Shown piece after piece: positions 1-7,643 of a stretch of DNA of 64,000 nt. A program made the translations under genes and the position numbers. Numbering within the stretch: the stretch's first letter is position 1; each line of letters starts with the position of its first letter. The DNA is from Pseudarthrobacter sp. BIM B-2242 (GTDB lineage: Bacteria > Actinomycetota > Actinomycetes > Actinomycetales > Micrococcaceae), in assembly GCF_014764445.1 (NCBI RefSeq), contig NZ_CP061721.1:3782001-3846000 (forward strand), written 5' to 3'. The notes under the pieces are model-generated. The model was not told the DNA's origin. It did not search any database and saw nothing but the letters and a program-made list of their open reading frames with translations.

Positions 1-108
1 GTGTACACGCTGGCTGAATACACCGATCTGGACTCCTCCAAAGACCCTCACCTCTCCGCCACCCTGCTCCGACAAATCGGCAGAGAAATCGGAACAAGCC
101 TCCTGTAG
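1..108 (+). CDS. C-terminal end of an unidentified protein (partial)
   Basis: Frame 1 is open from the window edge and ends in TAG at 106-108, giving 35 residues rich in charged and leucine residues with a helical look (ending LRQIGREIGTSLL). A strong hairpin follows directly, which supports this as a true gene end. I do not recognise the family; too little is present to assign a function. Confidence 0.5.
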   Translation: MYTLAEYTDLDSSKDPHLSATLLRQIGREIGTSLL

Positions 109-133
109 CCGAACTCCACATACTGCGGGAAGC

Positions 134-174
134 AGAAACAACTCCGCCCGGGATAAACACGGGCGGGCGTTTCT
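134..174 (+). terminator. Rho-independent terminator
   Basis: CCGCCCG (144-150) pairs with CGGGCGG (160-166) around a 9-nt loop, and the flanks AGAAAC (134-139) and GTTTCT (169-174) extend the stem and supply a short T-rich end. It separates the unidentified upstream gene from pyk. Confidence 0.8.
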
Positions 175-212
175 GTATCGAAAGCCAATGCAAAGAATAC
201 AAAGGCAGGTAT

Positions 213-1703
213 ATGAGACGCGCTAAGATTGTGGCCACTTTTGGCCCGGCAATTGCCAGCTTTGAGAACACGCTCGCGGTGTTGGAAGCCGGTGTGGATG
301 TGGCCCGGATGAACATGAGCCACGGTGACTACTCCGTACACGACAACACCTACGAGAACGTCCGCAAGGCTGCAGCCCAGCTGAGCAAGCCGGTGGCCAT
401 CATGGCTGACCTGCAGGGCCCGAAGATCCGTCTGGGCCGGTTTGTGGACGGCCCCCATGCCCTCGCCGTGGGCCACATCTTCACCATCACCACCGAGGAT
501 GTTCCGGGCACCAAGGAGGTCTGCTCCACCACGCTCAAGAGCCTCACCGAAGACGTCAACGTGGGTGATGCCCTGCTGATCGACGACGGCAAGGTGGCCC
601 TGCGCGCCATCGAGGTGGACAACGTCAAGGTCGTCGCCGAAGTGACGGTGGGCGGAATGGTGTCCAACAACAAGGGCATCAACCTTCCCGGCGTAGCCGT
701 CAACGTTCCCGCACTGAGCGAAAAGGACGAGGACGATCTCCGCTGGGCCATCCGCCGCGGCGTGGACATGGTTGCCCTGTCCTTCGTCCGCGACGCCACG
801 GACATCAAGCGCGTGCACGAGATCATGGATGAAGAAGGCCGCCGCGTGCCGGTGATCGCCAAGATCGAAAAGCCGCAGGCAGTTGACCAACTCTCTGAGA
901 TCATCGACGCGTTCGATGCCATCATGGTGGCCCGTGGCGACCTCGGCGTGGAACTTCCCCTCGAGGAAGTGCCGATCGTCCAGAAGCGCGCCATCGAGCT
1001 GGCACGCCGCTGGGCCAAACCGGTCATCGTGGCCACCCAGGTCCTCGAATCCATGGTCGACAACCCGCGCCCCACGCGCGCAGAAGCCTCTGACTGCGCC
1101 AATGCCGTGCTGGATGGTGCAGACGCAGTAATGCTGTCCGGCGAGACCAGCGTGGGCAAGTACCCGATCGAGACCGTCAAGGTCATGGCCCGGATCATCG
1201 AATCCACCGAGGTCCACGGCCTGGAGCGCGTTCCTCCGCTGGGTACCAAGCCCAAGACCCGTGGCGGCGCCATCACCCGTGCCGCCGTCGAGATCGCGGA
1301 CCAGCTGGACGCGAAGTACATCTGTGCTTTCACCCAGTCCGGCGATTCCGCCCGCCGCCTTTCCCGGCTGCGTCCCATCAGGCCGGTCTTCGCGTTCACC
1401 CCGGTGGAGCAGGTCTGGAACCAGCTGGCGCTGACCTGGGGGATCCAGCCGGTGCTGGTCCCCATGGTGGACCACACCGATGAGATGACCGCGCAGGTTG
1501 ACCGCAGCCTTCTAGAAATGGGCCTCGTGGACGACGGCGACCTGGTGGTCATTGCCGCCGGTTCGCCTCCCGGAAAGGCCGGTTCCACCAACTCACTGAA
1601 GGCCCACAAGGTGGGCGACCTCGCCGATACCGCCCGTTTGGGTGAAGCCGCCAGCAACAGAGAAAAGCTCGGCCCCTGGCCGGAAAAAATGAAACAAGCC
1701 TGA
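213..1703 (+). CDS. pyk: Pyruvate kinase
   Basis: Converts phosphoenolpyruvate and ADP to pyruvate and ATP, the last step of glycolysis, in the cytosol. The 496-residue length is normal for the bacterial enzyme. The N-terminal barrel starts RRAKIVATFGPA and has the substrate-loop NMSHG (about residue 35), the catalytic-lysine motif IAKIEKPQAVD (about 213-224, Lys near 217) and the metal-binding strand MVARGDLGVELP (from about 237), followed by the ATQVLESM helix. The C-terminal regulatory-type domain ends near residue 475. Start ATG 213 is preceded by AAAGGCAGG (201-209). It is monocistronic: a terminator lies upstream and a hairpin downstream. Glycolysis genes also lie at 58-61 kb of this window, so this may belong to the same metabolic theme. 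Confidence 0.97.
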   Translation: MRRAKIVATFGPAIASFENTLAVLEAGVDVARMNMSHGDYSVHDNTYENVRKAAAQLSKPVAIMADLQGPKIRLGRFVDGPHALAVGHIFTITTEDVPGTKEVCSTTLKSLTEDVNVGDALLIDDGKVALRAIEVDNVKVVAEVTVGGMVSNNKGINLPGVAVNVPALSEKDEDDLRWAIRRGVDMVALSFVRDATDIKRVHEIMDEEGRRVPVIAKIEKPQAVDQLSEIIDAFDAIMVARGDLGVELPLEEVPIVQKRAIELARRWAKPVIVATQVLESMVDNPRPTRAEASDCANAVLDGADAVMLSGETSVGKYPIETVKVMARIIESTEVHGLERVPPLGTKPKTRGGAITRAAVEIADQLDAKYICAFTQSGDSARRLSRLRPIRPVFAFTPVEQVWNQLALTWGIQPVLVPMVDHTDEMTAQVDRSLLEMGLVDDGDLVVIAAGSPPGKAGSTNSLKAHKVGDLADTARLGEAASNREKLGPWPEKMKQA

Positions 1704-1714
1704 TACGCCAGAGG

Positions 1715-1751
1715 CGACCCATACGCAGCGAGCAGTGGCGCGTATGGGTCG
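1715..1751 (+). terminator. Hairpin terminator after pyk
   Basis: CGACCCATACGC (1715-1726) pairs perfectly with GCGTATGGGTCG (1740-1751), a 12-bp stem with a 13-nt loop starting 12 nt after the pyk stop. No U-tract follows, as is common for terminators in high-GC actinobacteria. Confidence 0.7.
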
Positions 1752-2058
1752 TCGAACACGGCCTTATGCGTACCGGGTCCGACTCGGAAAGTCCAAAGAA
1801 GCTAACGGGACTGCCCCGGTCGGGAGTTCGTTTTTTAGGGCACACCCCAGCCTGACGTCAGGCAGTGATTCAGAATGCCGTCAGAATAGGGCCCAGAAAC
1901 TGTTTCCCGTACGCCCTTAGTTGGAATTCTTCAATCCTAATCTGACACAGGGCCGCCAGGCGGCTGGCTATCTGGCTGGAAATGCCCGTCCGGGGTTCGA
2001 TCATCCCCTAGCAAGAAGTGGAACGTAACCGGTCAGGAGGCTCCATTACGTAGGATAC
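1752..2058. other. Gene-free stretch
   Basis: I find no supportable gene here. It contains a run of six T at 1831-1836 after a weak imperfect stem, and a perfect 14-bp palindrome GCCTGACGTCAGGC at 1850-1863. The rightmost part runs into the decayed ABC gene copy. Confidence 0.5.
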
Positions 2059-2240
2059 CTAAACCGCGCGACAGGAGCCGCGAACTGCGCTTCCTCCAGC
2101 CGCGCGTAGGCCCCGCCCGCTGGCAGCAGCGGACACGCGTACCCGGCACCACGATCTGGCACCGAGGCGACCTCGACGCCCTCCAGCATTGTCCGTTTGC
2201 GTCGACCTCGTAGTTCACCAGCGTGGTTTGCCTACCCCGG
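2059..2240 (-). pseudogene. Decayed ABC-exporter ATPase remnant, copy 1
   Basis: The minus strand matches two separate pieces of the ABC exporter gene at 12723-14783. One piece matches the final 30-35 codons, including the C-terminal QFAAPV and a stop (CTA at 2059-2061). The other matches the Walker A lysine to the following strand, reading as GKxTLVN...YE...LEGVEVASV with frame breaks. About 420 bp between the two pieces are missing, as is the LMMRF stretch, and the reading frame is disrupted, so no ATPase can be made. It lies 117 bp from the small gene at 2358-2507. A second remnant of the same gene is at 6392-6695. Confidence 0.75.
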
Positions 2241-2357
2241 ACTAAACCAGGTTCGCCAAGGATCCAGCTGAGTATATCTGGGTAACGGATGGATGGGCGG
2301 GCCCTTCGCTGACTACCGGCTGACAGGCGGAGCTAACCGGTGCGGCAAGACGCCAGG

Positions 2358-2507
2358 CTAGTGGTGAGTGCCGCGCCTGCTCCGGGGCAGGCAGGTGAAG
2401 AAGGAGGGCTGCTCAACCGGCGCGAGCGGGACCACAAGCCACTGGCCTCCGTAGAACTCCACGTACGAGTCGGAAGGGCAACCTGCATAGGCTTCTTCAC
2501 GTGTCAT
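2358..2507 (-). CDS. 49-residue conserved small protein, copy 1
   Basis: Unknown function. The frame starts at ATG 2507 and ends at TAG 2358. It begins MTREEAYAGCPSDSYVEFYG, continues GQWLVVPLAPVEQPSFFTCL and ends in a basic tail. A second copy is at 6226-6375: 40 of 49 residues are identical. Over the first 41 codons there are 23 synonymous differences against 3 replacements (G9R, E32Q, S35A), the mark of a protein under purifying selection. Two cysteines (10 and 39) are kept. The upstream sequence GGAAGGA about 10 nt before the start could serve as ribosome binding site, and AAxGAxTGATC precedes the start in both copies. There is no signal peptide or membrane helix. It is divergent from the GntR gene at 2671. 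Confidence 0.75.
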   Translation of the reverse strand: MTREEAYAGCPSDSYVEFYGGQWLVVPLAPVEQPSFFTCLPRSRRGTHH

Positions 2508-2575
2508 GCCGATCAATCCTTCCAAACCCCGGTTGATGGAGATGTCCTCATCTCCTCTTCTGCTACAAGTCTTAG

Positions 2576-2617
2576 ACCTTTAACGTTACATGTCAATAGA
2601 CATTTGATATTAAAGGT
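2576..2617. promoter_or_regulatory. Nested dyad operator upstream of the GntR-Cache regulator
   Basis: ACCTTTAA (2576-2583) mirrors TTAAAGGT (2610-2617), and inside it ATGTC-AATA-GACAT (2590-2603) forms a second, concentric-like dyad. The AT-rich block stands out from its GC-rich surroundings and lies 54 bp upstream of the regulator start and 69 bp upstream of the divergent small gene. By inference it is the autoregulatory site of the GntR protein at 2671. Confidence 0.5.
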
Positions 2618-2670
2618 TAGAGAATGGAGGTGGCGTAGCTGCGCACGCCTGACGAAGGAGCAACCCGTTC

Positions 2671-4110
2671 ATGAACACGTGGAGAGAGCAGCTCGCCTTC
2701 GCCCCCTTGGCCACCTTTGACCGGGGGGAAGAGGTGGGGAGGCGCCTCAGATACGCCATCGAGCTTGGCGTGCTTGAAGACGGGACCCAGCTGCCCAGCG
2801 AAAACGAACTGGCAGCCAAGATGGGCGTCTCCACACTGACTCTCCGAGCGGCGCTGGCCGACCTGCGCGGGCGCGGCCTGCTCGAGACGCGGCGGGGCAA
2901 GGGCGGCGGAAGCTTCGTCAAAGCCAGCACCGGCGACATCATCAAGGCCGAGCGCGAATCGGTCATGGCCTACTCCCTCGATGACCTGCGTGACATCCGC
3001 GACTACTGGGCCTTCCTGGCGGGCTCGGCAGCTGCCGCCGCAGCGGAGCGCAGCGGGCGGCTTTCCCTTGCGCGCCTGGCATCCATGGCCGGGAAGATCG
3101 AGTCGGCTGAGGATTCTGCGCAGGCCATTCGCGACGACAGCAGGTTCCACATCGAGCTTGCCGCCAGCTCAGGCTCCGTGCGGCTCACCCGCGAGGAAAT
3201 GGCGATGCAGGCCCAGGTGGGGCCACTGATCTGGGCTGCCCCCGCCGGGTACGGGAACGCGGCATCAGAACATGCCGCCATCGTCGAGGCGATCCGGTCC
3301 GGTGACGGGACACGTGCCCGCGCTCTGGCCGAAGATCACGTCCGTGCCGACATGAACCGGGTACTCGACCTGCGCATGAGCGTGGATGCATCCCGGAAAG
3401 ACGCCTTTACCGATCCTGCAAAGGAAAAACGCGAAGTCGCGCTGATCGAATCCTTCGTGGAGCTGCTGGCGGACACGGCCACAACCTCGATCCGTGCGAT
3501 TGAAGACGCGGTGCGCGTCCAGCTCGGCTCGAAGCGTGAGGCCGACAGCTCAGCCCTGGACGCTATCTACGGCGCTTCGCGACGCACGCTCGAAGGGGCC
3601 GTCCCACTGCTGTACGGGGCGGGCTTCCTCCCCGACACCGCATTCGGTCATGCGGGCGCGGCGTGGTGCCATGCCCCGGCAGGCCCGCAGTCACTTCAGC
3701 GGCTCGTCATCGACTGGGACTTATATGACATCGGAACCGTAGTGTGGCGCCCAGAGCACTACGGCGACGGAACCGTCCATATCAGCCATGCATACCTGGA
3801 CGCCAACGGGAGCAACGAAAACATCGTCACCTTCAGCAAAGCCGTTTTCGTGGACGACGAAATAGTCGGGATCGTCGCCGCAGATGTCCTGGTCCGGGGC
3901 ATCCAGAGCCATCTCGAACCCCACCTTCGGGCCTTGCCCCCGAACACGTGCCTCGTTGACCAGCAGGATGCGATCATCGCAACCAACACGGGCCGCTTTA
4001 TGGGAGGAACCTACTCACCCGGACACTATGCCGGGAAGCAGCTAGAACTCCACGCCATGCCGTGGCGGCTGTTTGTGGGCACCCCTGCCGCCGGCTCCGC
4101 CGGAGAATGA
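2671..4110 (+). CDS. GntR-family regulator (FadR/FCD-like) fused to a C-terminal Cache-like sensor domain
   Basis: A DNA-binding regulator of 479 residues, about twice the usual 230-250 of the FadR subfamily. The winged helix lies at about residues 20-85 (LPSENELAAKMGVSTLTLRA, then GRGLLETRRGKGGGSFV). Residues about 95-230 look like an FCD effector domain (SRFHIELAASSGSVRL, SEHAAIVEAIRSGD, a metal-type H in DHV). Residues about 245-470 resemble a PDC/Cache sensor: aromatic and acidic strands (WDLYDIGTVVWRPEHYGDG, VDDEIVGIVAADVLVRG, CLVDQQDAIIATNTGRFMGG). No transmembrane helix is visible, so the sensor would be cytoplasmic. AAGGAG lies 10 nt before ATG 2671. It converges on the GH15 gene, with 21 bp between stops. 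The effector is unknown. Confidence 0.8.
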   Translation: MNTWREQLAFAPLATFDRGEEVGRRLRYAIELGVLEDGTQLPSENELAAKMGVSTLTLRAALADLRGRGLLETRRGKGGGSFVKASTGDIIKAERESVMAYSLDDLRDIRDYWAFLAGSAAAAAAERSGRLSLARLASMAGKIESAEDSAQAIRDDSRFHIELAASSGSVRLTREEMAMQAQVGPLIWAAPAGYGNAASEHAAIVEAIRSGDGTRARALAEDHVRADMNRVLDLRMSVDASRKDAFTDPAKEKREVALIESFVELLADTATTSIRAIEDAVRVQLGSKREADSSALDAIYGASRRTLEGAVPLLYGAGFLPDTAFGHAGAAWCHAPAGPQSLQRLVIDWDLYDIGTVVWRPEHYGDGTVHISHAYLDANGSNENIVTFSKAVFVDDEIVGIVAADVLVRGIQSHLEPHLRALPPNTCLVDQQDAIIATNTGRFMGGTYSPGHYAGKQLELHAMPWRLFVGTPAAGSAGE

Positions 4111-4131
4111 GGAACGTCCGACGGCGGGACA

Positions 4132-5952
4132 TCAGTCGCGTGCGTCGACAGCCAAACTGAGGCGGTCAACGCCGTGCATCGCATCTGCCGCCCTGACCAG
4201 GGTCAGATGCGAGAAGGCCTGCGGAAAGTTGCCCGCCATCCGATCCTCGTCCGTGGCGTACTCCTCGCTCAGCAGACCCAGCTCGTTGGCGAACCCCACG
4301 AGTCTGTCCATCAGGACCTTTGCGTCGTCCTGCCGGCCTGTGCGCGCATACTGCTCCACAAGCCAGAAGGAGCAGGCGAGGAAAGGATGTTCACCCGGTG
4401 CCAGTCCGTCAACGCCCGTTTCCGTCCGGTAGCGCAGCAGCAGGCCGTCGTCGGTCAGGAGTTCCTCTTCCAGCCGTGCGACGGTGCCGAGCATGTGCTT
4501 GTCGTTGTAGGGCAGAAAGCCGACCTGGGGCATCACGAGCAGGGCCGCATCAGTCTGCGTTCCACCGTAGGTCTGTGTGAAGGAATTGATGTCCTGGTTG
4601 AAGCCCTCGCGCATGATCTCTTCCCGTAACCGGTCCCGGAGTTTCTCCCACTTGGTCGCATCGCCAGGCAGTCCGTGGATCTGGATGGCCCGGATCCCGC
4701 AGTTGAAGGCGGCCCACATCATCACGCGGGAATGGGTGAAGTACTGCGCGGTCCCGCGCATCTCCCACAGGCCGAAGTCCTTGTCATCGATGTGTTTCTC
4801 GACGAATCCCAGGAGTGCCTTCTGCAGGGCCCAGGAGAAATGGTCTTCCTTTCCGCCGGCCATACGAAGCCGTTCCAGTGCCACCATCACTTCGCCCACA
4901 ACATCAGCCTGGAACTGCGAGACGGCGGCATTTCCGATCCGCACAGGCTTGGAGTCTTCGTACCCGGGGAGGTGCGCCAGCTCGCGTTCGGGGAGTTCCC
5001 GTTCTCCCCCCACCCCGTACATGATCTGCATCTGCTCGGGATCGCCAGCGAGGGCACGAAGCAGCCAGTTCCGCCACTGCAGCGCCTCCGTCTCGTAGCC
5101 ATGGGTCAGCATCGATTCCAGCGTCAGCGCCGCATCGCGCAGCCAGCAGTACCGGTAGTCCCAGTTCCGCGGCCCGCCGAAATCCTCGGGGAGGGACGTG
5201 GTGGGCGCCGCGACGATGCCGCCCGTTTCAAAATGCGTCAGCGCCCGCAACACCAGGAGCGAACGCTTCACCGCACCCCCATAAACCCCGTCCTGCCGGC
5301 AGTGGCTACCCCAGCGGCTCCAATAGTCCGTGGCTTCCTCGAGGGCCGCATCAACGTCAGTGGCCGGCGGCAGGGGCCGGTGCGAGGGGAACCACGTCAG
5401 TTCGAAATCAAGCTGCTCGCCCTTCGAAACAAGGAACTCTCCCTCGTGTCCATGTGCGTGGGCGTGCGGAAGATGAGGCCCCCTCAGGGCGAGGGCATCC
5501 GGACCAGCCATCGCCAGCAGGACCGGCGCCGCCGTCGGCTCCTGGTCGCGTACCCGGCTCATCCAGGGCAGGACCGTTGAATATCCCGGCCGGATCCGCA
5601 GTTCCTGGCGCATTTCGACGCTGCCTTCAACACCGGTAATACGGCGGACAAGGGATGACCCGCTGTCGCCCAGCGGCATGAAGTCGGTGACCCGCACGGA
5701 TCCGCTGCCGGTCTTCCAGGTGGTTTGGAGGACAAAGGTCGAGTCGATATAGCGCCATTCCACAACTTCAGCGTCGGCTCCACTGGGGGCCAACAGCCAG
5801 CGGCCATGCTCCTCGGTGCCAAGGATCCGGCTAAACACCGACGGCGAGTCGAAGCGCGGGAAACACAGCCAGTCCACGCTGCCGTCCCGGGCGATAAGAG
5901 GCCCGGTTTGAAGGTCCGACAGCAACGCATAATCCTCGATGGGGGAAGCCAT
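4132..5952 (-). CDS. Glycoside hydrolase family 15 protein (trehalase/glucoamylase type)
   Basis: A 606-residue cytosolic enzyme of the GH15 group that, in actinobacteria, commonly hydrolyses trehalose or short alpha-glucans to glucose. The N-terminus (SPIEDYALLSDLQTGPLIA, then DGSVDWLCFPRFDSPSVF) and the catalytic-domain signature GGPRNWDYRYCWLRDAA are typical of this group, and the length is normal. There is no signal peptide. Upstream in-frame GTG at 5961 is possible, but ATG 5952 has the purine-rich GTGGGGAG just before it and is preferred. The gene is alone, convergent with the GntR-Cache gene. Trehalase against glucoamylase specificity cannot be settled by eye. Confidence 0.88.
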   Translation of the reverse strand: MASPIEDYALLSDLQTGPLIARDGSVDWLCFPRFDSPSVFSRILGTEEHGRWLLAPSGADAEVVEWRYIDSTFVLQTTWKTGSGSVRVTDFMPLGDSGSSLVRRITGVEGSVEMRQELRIRPGYSTVLPWMSRVRDQEPTAAPVLLAMAGPDALALRGPHLPHAHAHGHEGEFLVSKGEQLDFELTWFPSHRPLPPATDVDAALEEATDYWSRWGSHCRQDGVYGGAVKRSLLVLRALTHFETGGIVAAPTTSLPEDFGGPRNWDYRYCWLRDAALTLESMLTHGYETEALQWRNWLLRALAGDPEQMQIMYGVGGERELPERELAHLPGYEDSKPVRIGNAAVSQFQADVVGEVMVALERLRMAGGKEDHFSWALQKALLGFVEKHIDDKDFGLWEMRGTAQYFTHSRVMMWAAFNCGIRAIQIHGLPGDATKWEKLRDRLREEIMREGFNQDINSFTQTYGGTQTDAALLVMPQVGFLPYNDKHMLGTVARLEEELLTDDGLLLRYRTETGVDGLAPGEHPFLACSFWLVEQYARTGRQDDAKVLMDRLVGFANELGLLSEEYATDEDRMAGNFPQAFSHLTLVRAADAMHGVDRLSLAVDARD

Positions 5953-6074
5953 GCTCCCCACTCAACCACAATTTTTTCACCCGGGTTAGGCCCGTTTTCG
6001 GCCCGCCCTGACCGGCCCGGAACCGTTCCACCGGCCGCTTCCACGTCAGGGATGGTGGGGCCCGATCGCGCTAC

Positions 6075-6144
6075 CTACCTAAAGGGGTGGTTAGAACCAT
6101 CCAGAAATAGCGTTTCGCCTACCTGCCGATGACGGGACCATGGA
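6075..6144 (+). promoter_or_regulatory. 70-bp conserved upstream element, copy B
   Basis: Aligns without gaps to 58030-58099 upstream of gap, with 55 of 70 positions identical. The left part holds a 7-4-7 dyad (CCTACCT-AAAG-GGGTGGT at 6074-6091), followed by AACCATCCAGAAATAGCGTT and, at the right, GGACCATGGA. It ends 81 bp before the small gene at 6226 and points the same way relative to it as copy A does to gap. It is probably a promoter with an operator. Confidence 0.6.
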
Positions 6145-6225
6145 TAACAAGCCCACCTCCGGCGAAAGAGGAAAAAGCAGTTCCCATCCCAGCGACGCAT
6201 GACCTAGCGAGAAAGACTGATCACC

Positions 6226-6375
6226 ATGACACGAGAAGAAGCCTACGCACGGTGCCCCTCGGATTCGTATGTGGAATTTTATGGCGGCCAATGGCTCGTC
6301 GTTCCGCTTGCACCCGTCCAGCAGCCCGCCTTCTTTACGTGTCTTCCGGGCGAACGCCGCAGCGCCCGCCGTTGA
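6226..6375 (+). CDS. 49-residue conserved small protein, copy 2
   Basis: Paralogue of the small protein at 2358-2507, in the opposite orientation. It starts MTREEAYARCPSDSYVEFYG and continues GQWLVVPLAPVQQPAFFTCL, ending in GERRSARR. GAGAAAG lies about 9 nt before ATG 6226. The conserved core (residues 1-41) keeps every aromatic residue and both cysteines (10, 39) despite 23 silent codon changes, so it is expressed and constrained or was until recently. The tail after residue 41 is basic and variable. It sits downstream of the 70-bp element and ends 16 bp before the second decayed ABC remnant. Function unknown; its compact, Trp/Tyr/Phe-rich sequence suggests a small beta fold or a binding peptide. 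Confidence 0.75.
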   Translation: MTREEAYARCPSDSYVEFYGGQWLVVPLAPVQQPAFFTCLPGERRSARR

Positions 6376-6391
6376 CCGCAGGCGCAGGTAG

Positions 6392-6695
6392 CTAAACTTC
6401 CGCCGCAGGGGCCGCGAACTGCGCCTCGCAAAAGCCCGCATATGGCCTGCCCGCAGGTAGGACCGAAGCTGCGTCCCCTGCTCCGCGATCTGGCCAGCCT
6501 TCATCACCAGGATGAGGTCGGCGTCGCGGATCGTGGACAATCACATAGGAAGTCCGGAGGCTCTCCCCCGCTGACACGTTCGTGTCCTCGTCCTCCAGCA
6601 CCGTCTCCGCCGGCTCCGCCACGAGACAAAGAGAGATCTTGTCAGGCGAATTCAACAGACTCCTCGTCCTCATCCAGCAGCGATAACACCTACAC
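6392..6695 (-). pseudogene. Decayed ABC-exporter ATPase remnant, copy 2
   Basis: Read on the minus strand, short pieces follow the ABC exporter at 12723-14783 in order: VLSLLDEDEESVE (linker), SPDKISLCLVAEP, ETVLEDEDTNVSAGE (signature region), [25 protein letters not shown] and EAQFAAPAAEV at the end, with a stop at 6392. Walker A, the Q-loop, Walker B and about 40 residues after the signature have been lost in at least three deletions, and frame changes occur. It cannot encode a working ATPase. It differs from copy 1 in which pieces survive, so the two decayed independently or from different parents. Confidence 0.8.
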
Positions 6696-6739
6696 TGCCG
6701 ACGCCACTCCGGATCATTGGTGGCATCTTGAGTGGGCAG

Positions 6740-7171
6740 TCATTGAACCCGTTGTTTGCCCGGGAACGAAATCTTGGCAGTCACTAGGGGGTTGGCTCCC
6801 AGGCGCAACGGTCCGTCTGCGATTGCCACAGGGAGTCCATTCTTGGCCCAGTATTCGATGCCGCCCATCATCTCTCGGACCGAGTAGCCAAGTTCTGCGA
6901 AGGCGAGTGCTGCGTAAGTGCTTCCATTGCAGCCAGGCCCCCAGGAGTAGACCACCACCTTCCTGTTCTGCGCAATCAATTGCGGGGCATGATGCTGAAT
7001 ATCTGCCGTGGGCAGGTGAACTGCCCCCGGCACGTGGCAGTGGTCCCAGGATTCACGACGACGCGAGTCGACGAGGACGATTTCCCCTCCGGCCAACGCA
7101 TCGGCGACATCCATCACGTCGATTTCGTGCTGGATCTTTGCCAGATAAAACGCAGCGGCGTCAGTTTGCAT
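6740..7171 (-). CDS. Rhodanese-like domain protein
   Basis: A single-domain rhodanese of 143 residues, likely a cytosolic sulfur- or persulfide-handling protein. The catalytic loop is SWGPGCNGSTYAA with the cysteine in the usual place, preceded by the conserved strands IVLVDSRRRESWDHCHVPGA (CH2A motif) and followed by GGIEYWAKNGLPV. ATG 7171 has GAAAGG upstream. It is the last gene of an SDR-RbsD-rhodanese operon, 46 bp after the RbsD stop. A rhodanese is not an expected partner of sugar mutarotases; its role here is unknown. Confidence in the family is high, in the function low. Confidence 0.88.
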   Translation of the reverse strand: MQTDAAAFYLAKIQHEIDVMDVADALAGGEIVLVDSRRRESWDHCHVPGAVHLPTADIQHHAPQLIAQNRKVVVYSWGPGCNGSTYAALAFAELGYSVREMMGGIEYWAKNGLPVAIADGPLRLGANPLVTAKISFPGKQRVQ

Positions 7172-7217
7172 AAGTTTCAGCCTTTCTTCCGCGCGACCAG
7201 GGAGCCCGCGCCGGGAC

Positions 7218-7640
7218 CTATTCGTCGCGCAGTACGCCGACGGTGAGGATGAGGTTGCCAAACCGCCGGGTGTCACCGCTGACAATGCACAGCGCGATGT
7301 CCTCGGAGCGCCCTCGTTCATACAGTTCATCCCGCGATATCCACTTGACGGGAGTGTCCCCGAGGATCCCTTGTAGTTCAGTGTGGACATCCGCCGGGAG
7401 GTGCTCGTCAGGAACCTTCGGCAGCTCTGCCGACTCGATCGGGACGTTACTGACGATGCGTTGAGCAATGAACGGAACGGACGGCTGCCCTGCGACAAGC
7501 GCCAGCCGGATAACAGGGGCCCCTTGCCGAATAGCGGTCGCCACAGGGTAGTGGGCGTCCGTGATGATGATTTTCGACCCATGGCCCGCGCCGGCGAGGG
7601 CCGCAAGGACACCCGGGTGCTTGATTTCTCCGCGGATCAT
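7218..7640 (-). CDS. RbsD/FucU family sugar mutarotase
   Basis: Interconverts ring forms of a sugar (D-ribose pyranose/furanose for RbsD, alpha/beta fucose for FucU). The 140 residues match the family length. It starts MIRGEIKHPGVLAALAGAGH, with the catalytic histidine of the GHGxxIxIxDAxxP motif (GHGSKIIITDAHYP) and a C-terminal block RFGNLILTVGVL. The gene lies 3 bp after the SDR stop and 46 bp before the rhodanese gene, so the three are co-transcribed, divergent from the sugar ABC genes. The pairing suggests that the transported sugar is a pentose or deoxyhexose. RbsD or FucU specificity cannot be told from sequence alone. Confidence 0.9.
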   Translation of the reverse strand: MIRGEIKHPGVLAALAGAGHGSKIIITDAHYPVATAIRQGAPVIRLALVAGQPSVPFIAQRIVSNVPIESAELPKVPDEHLPADVHTELQGILGDTPVKWISRDELYERGRSEDIALCIVSGDTRRFGNLILTVGVLRDE

Positions 7641-7643
7641 GGC

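Noticed and set aside
48..1475. Long minus-strand frame opposite pyruvate kinase
   Set aside because: It has no motif, its His/Asp/Gly-rich composition is typical of an antisense frame, and pyk is certain.
1985..2025. A GGTTCGATC sequence that looks like the T-loop of a tRNA
   Set aside because: No acceptor, anticodon or D-arm can be folded around it, and the stem has mismatches.
2033..2218. A 61-residue minus-strand frame as a gene
   Set aside because: The same DNA aligns to broken pieces of an ABC ATPase gene; the frame is a by-product of the decay.
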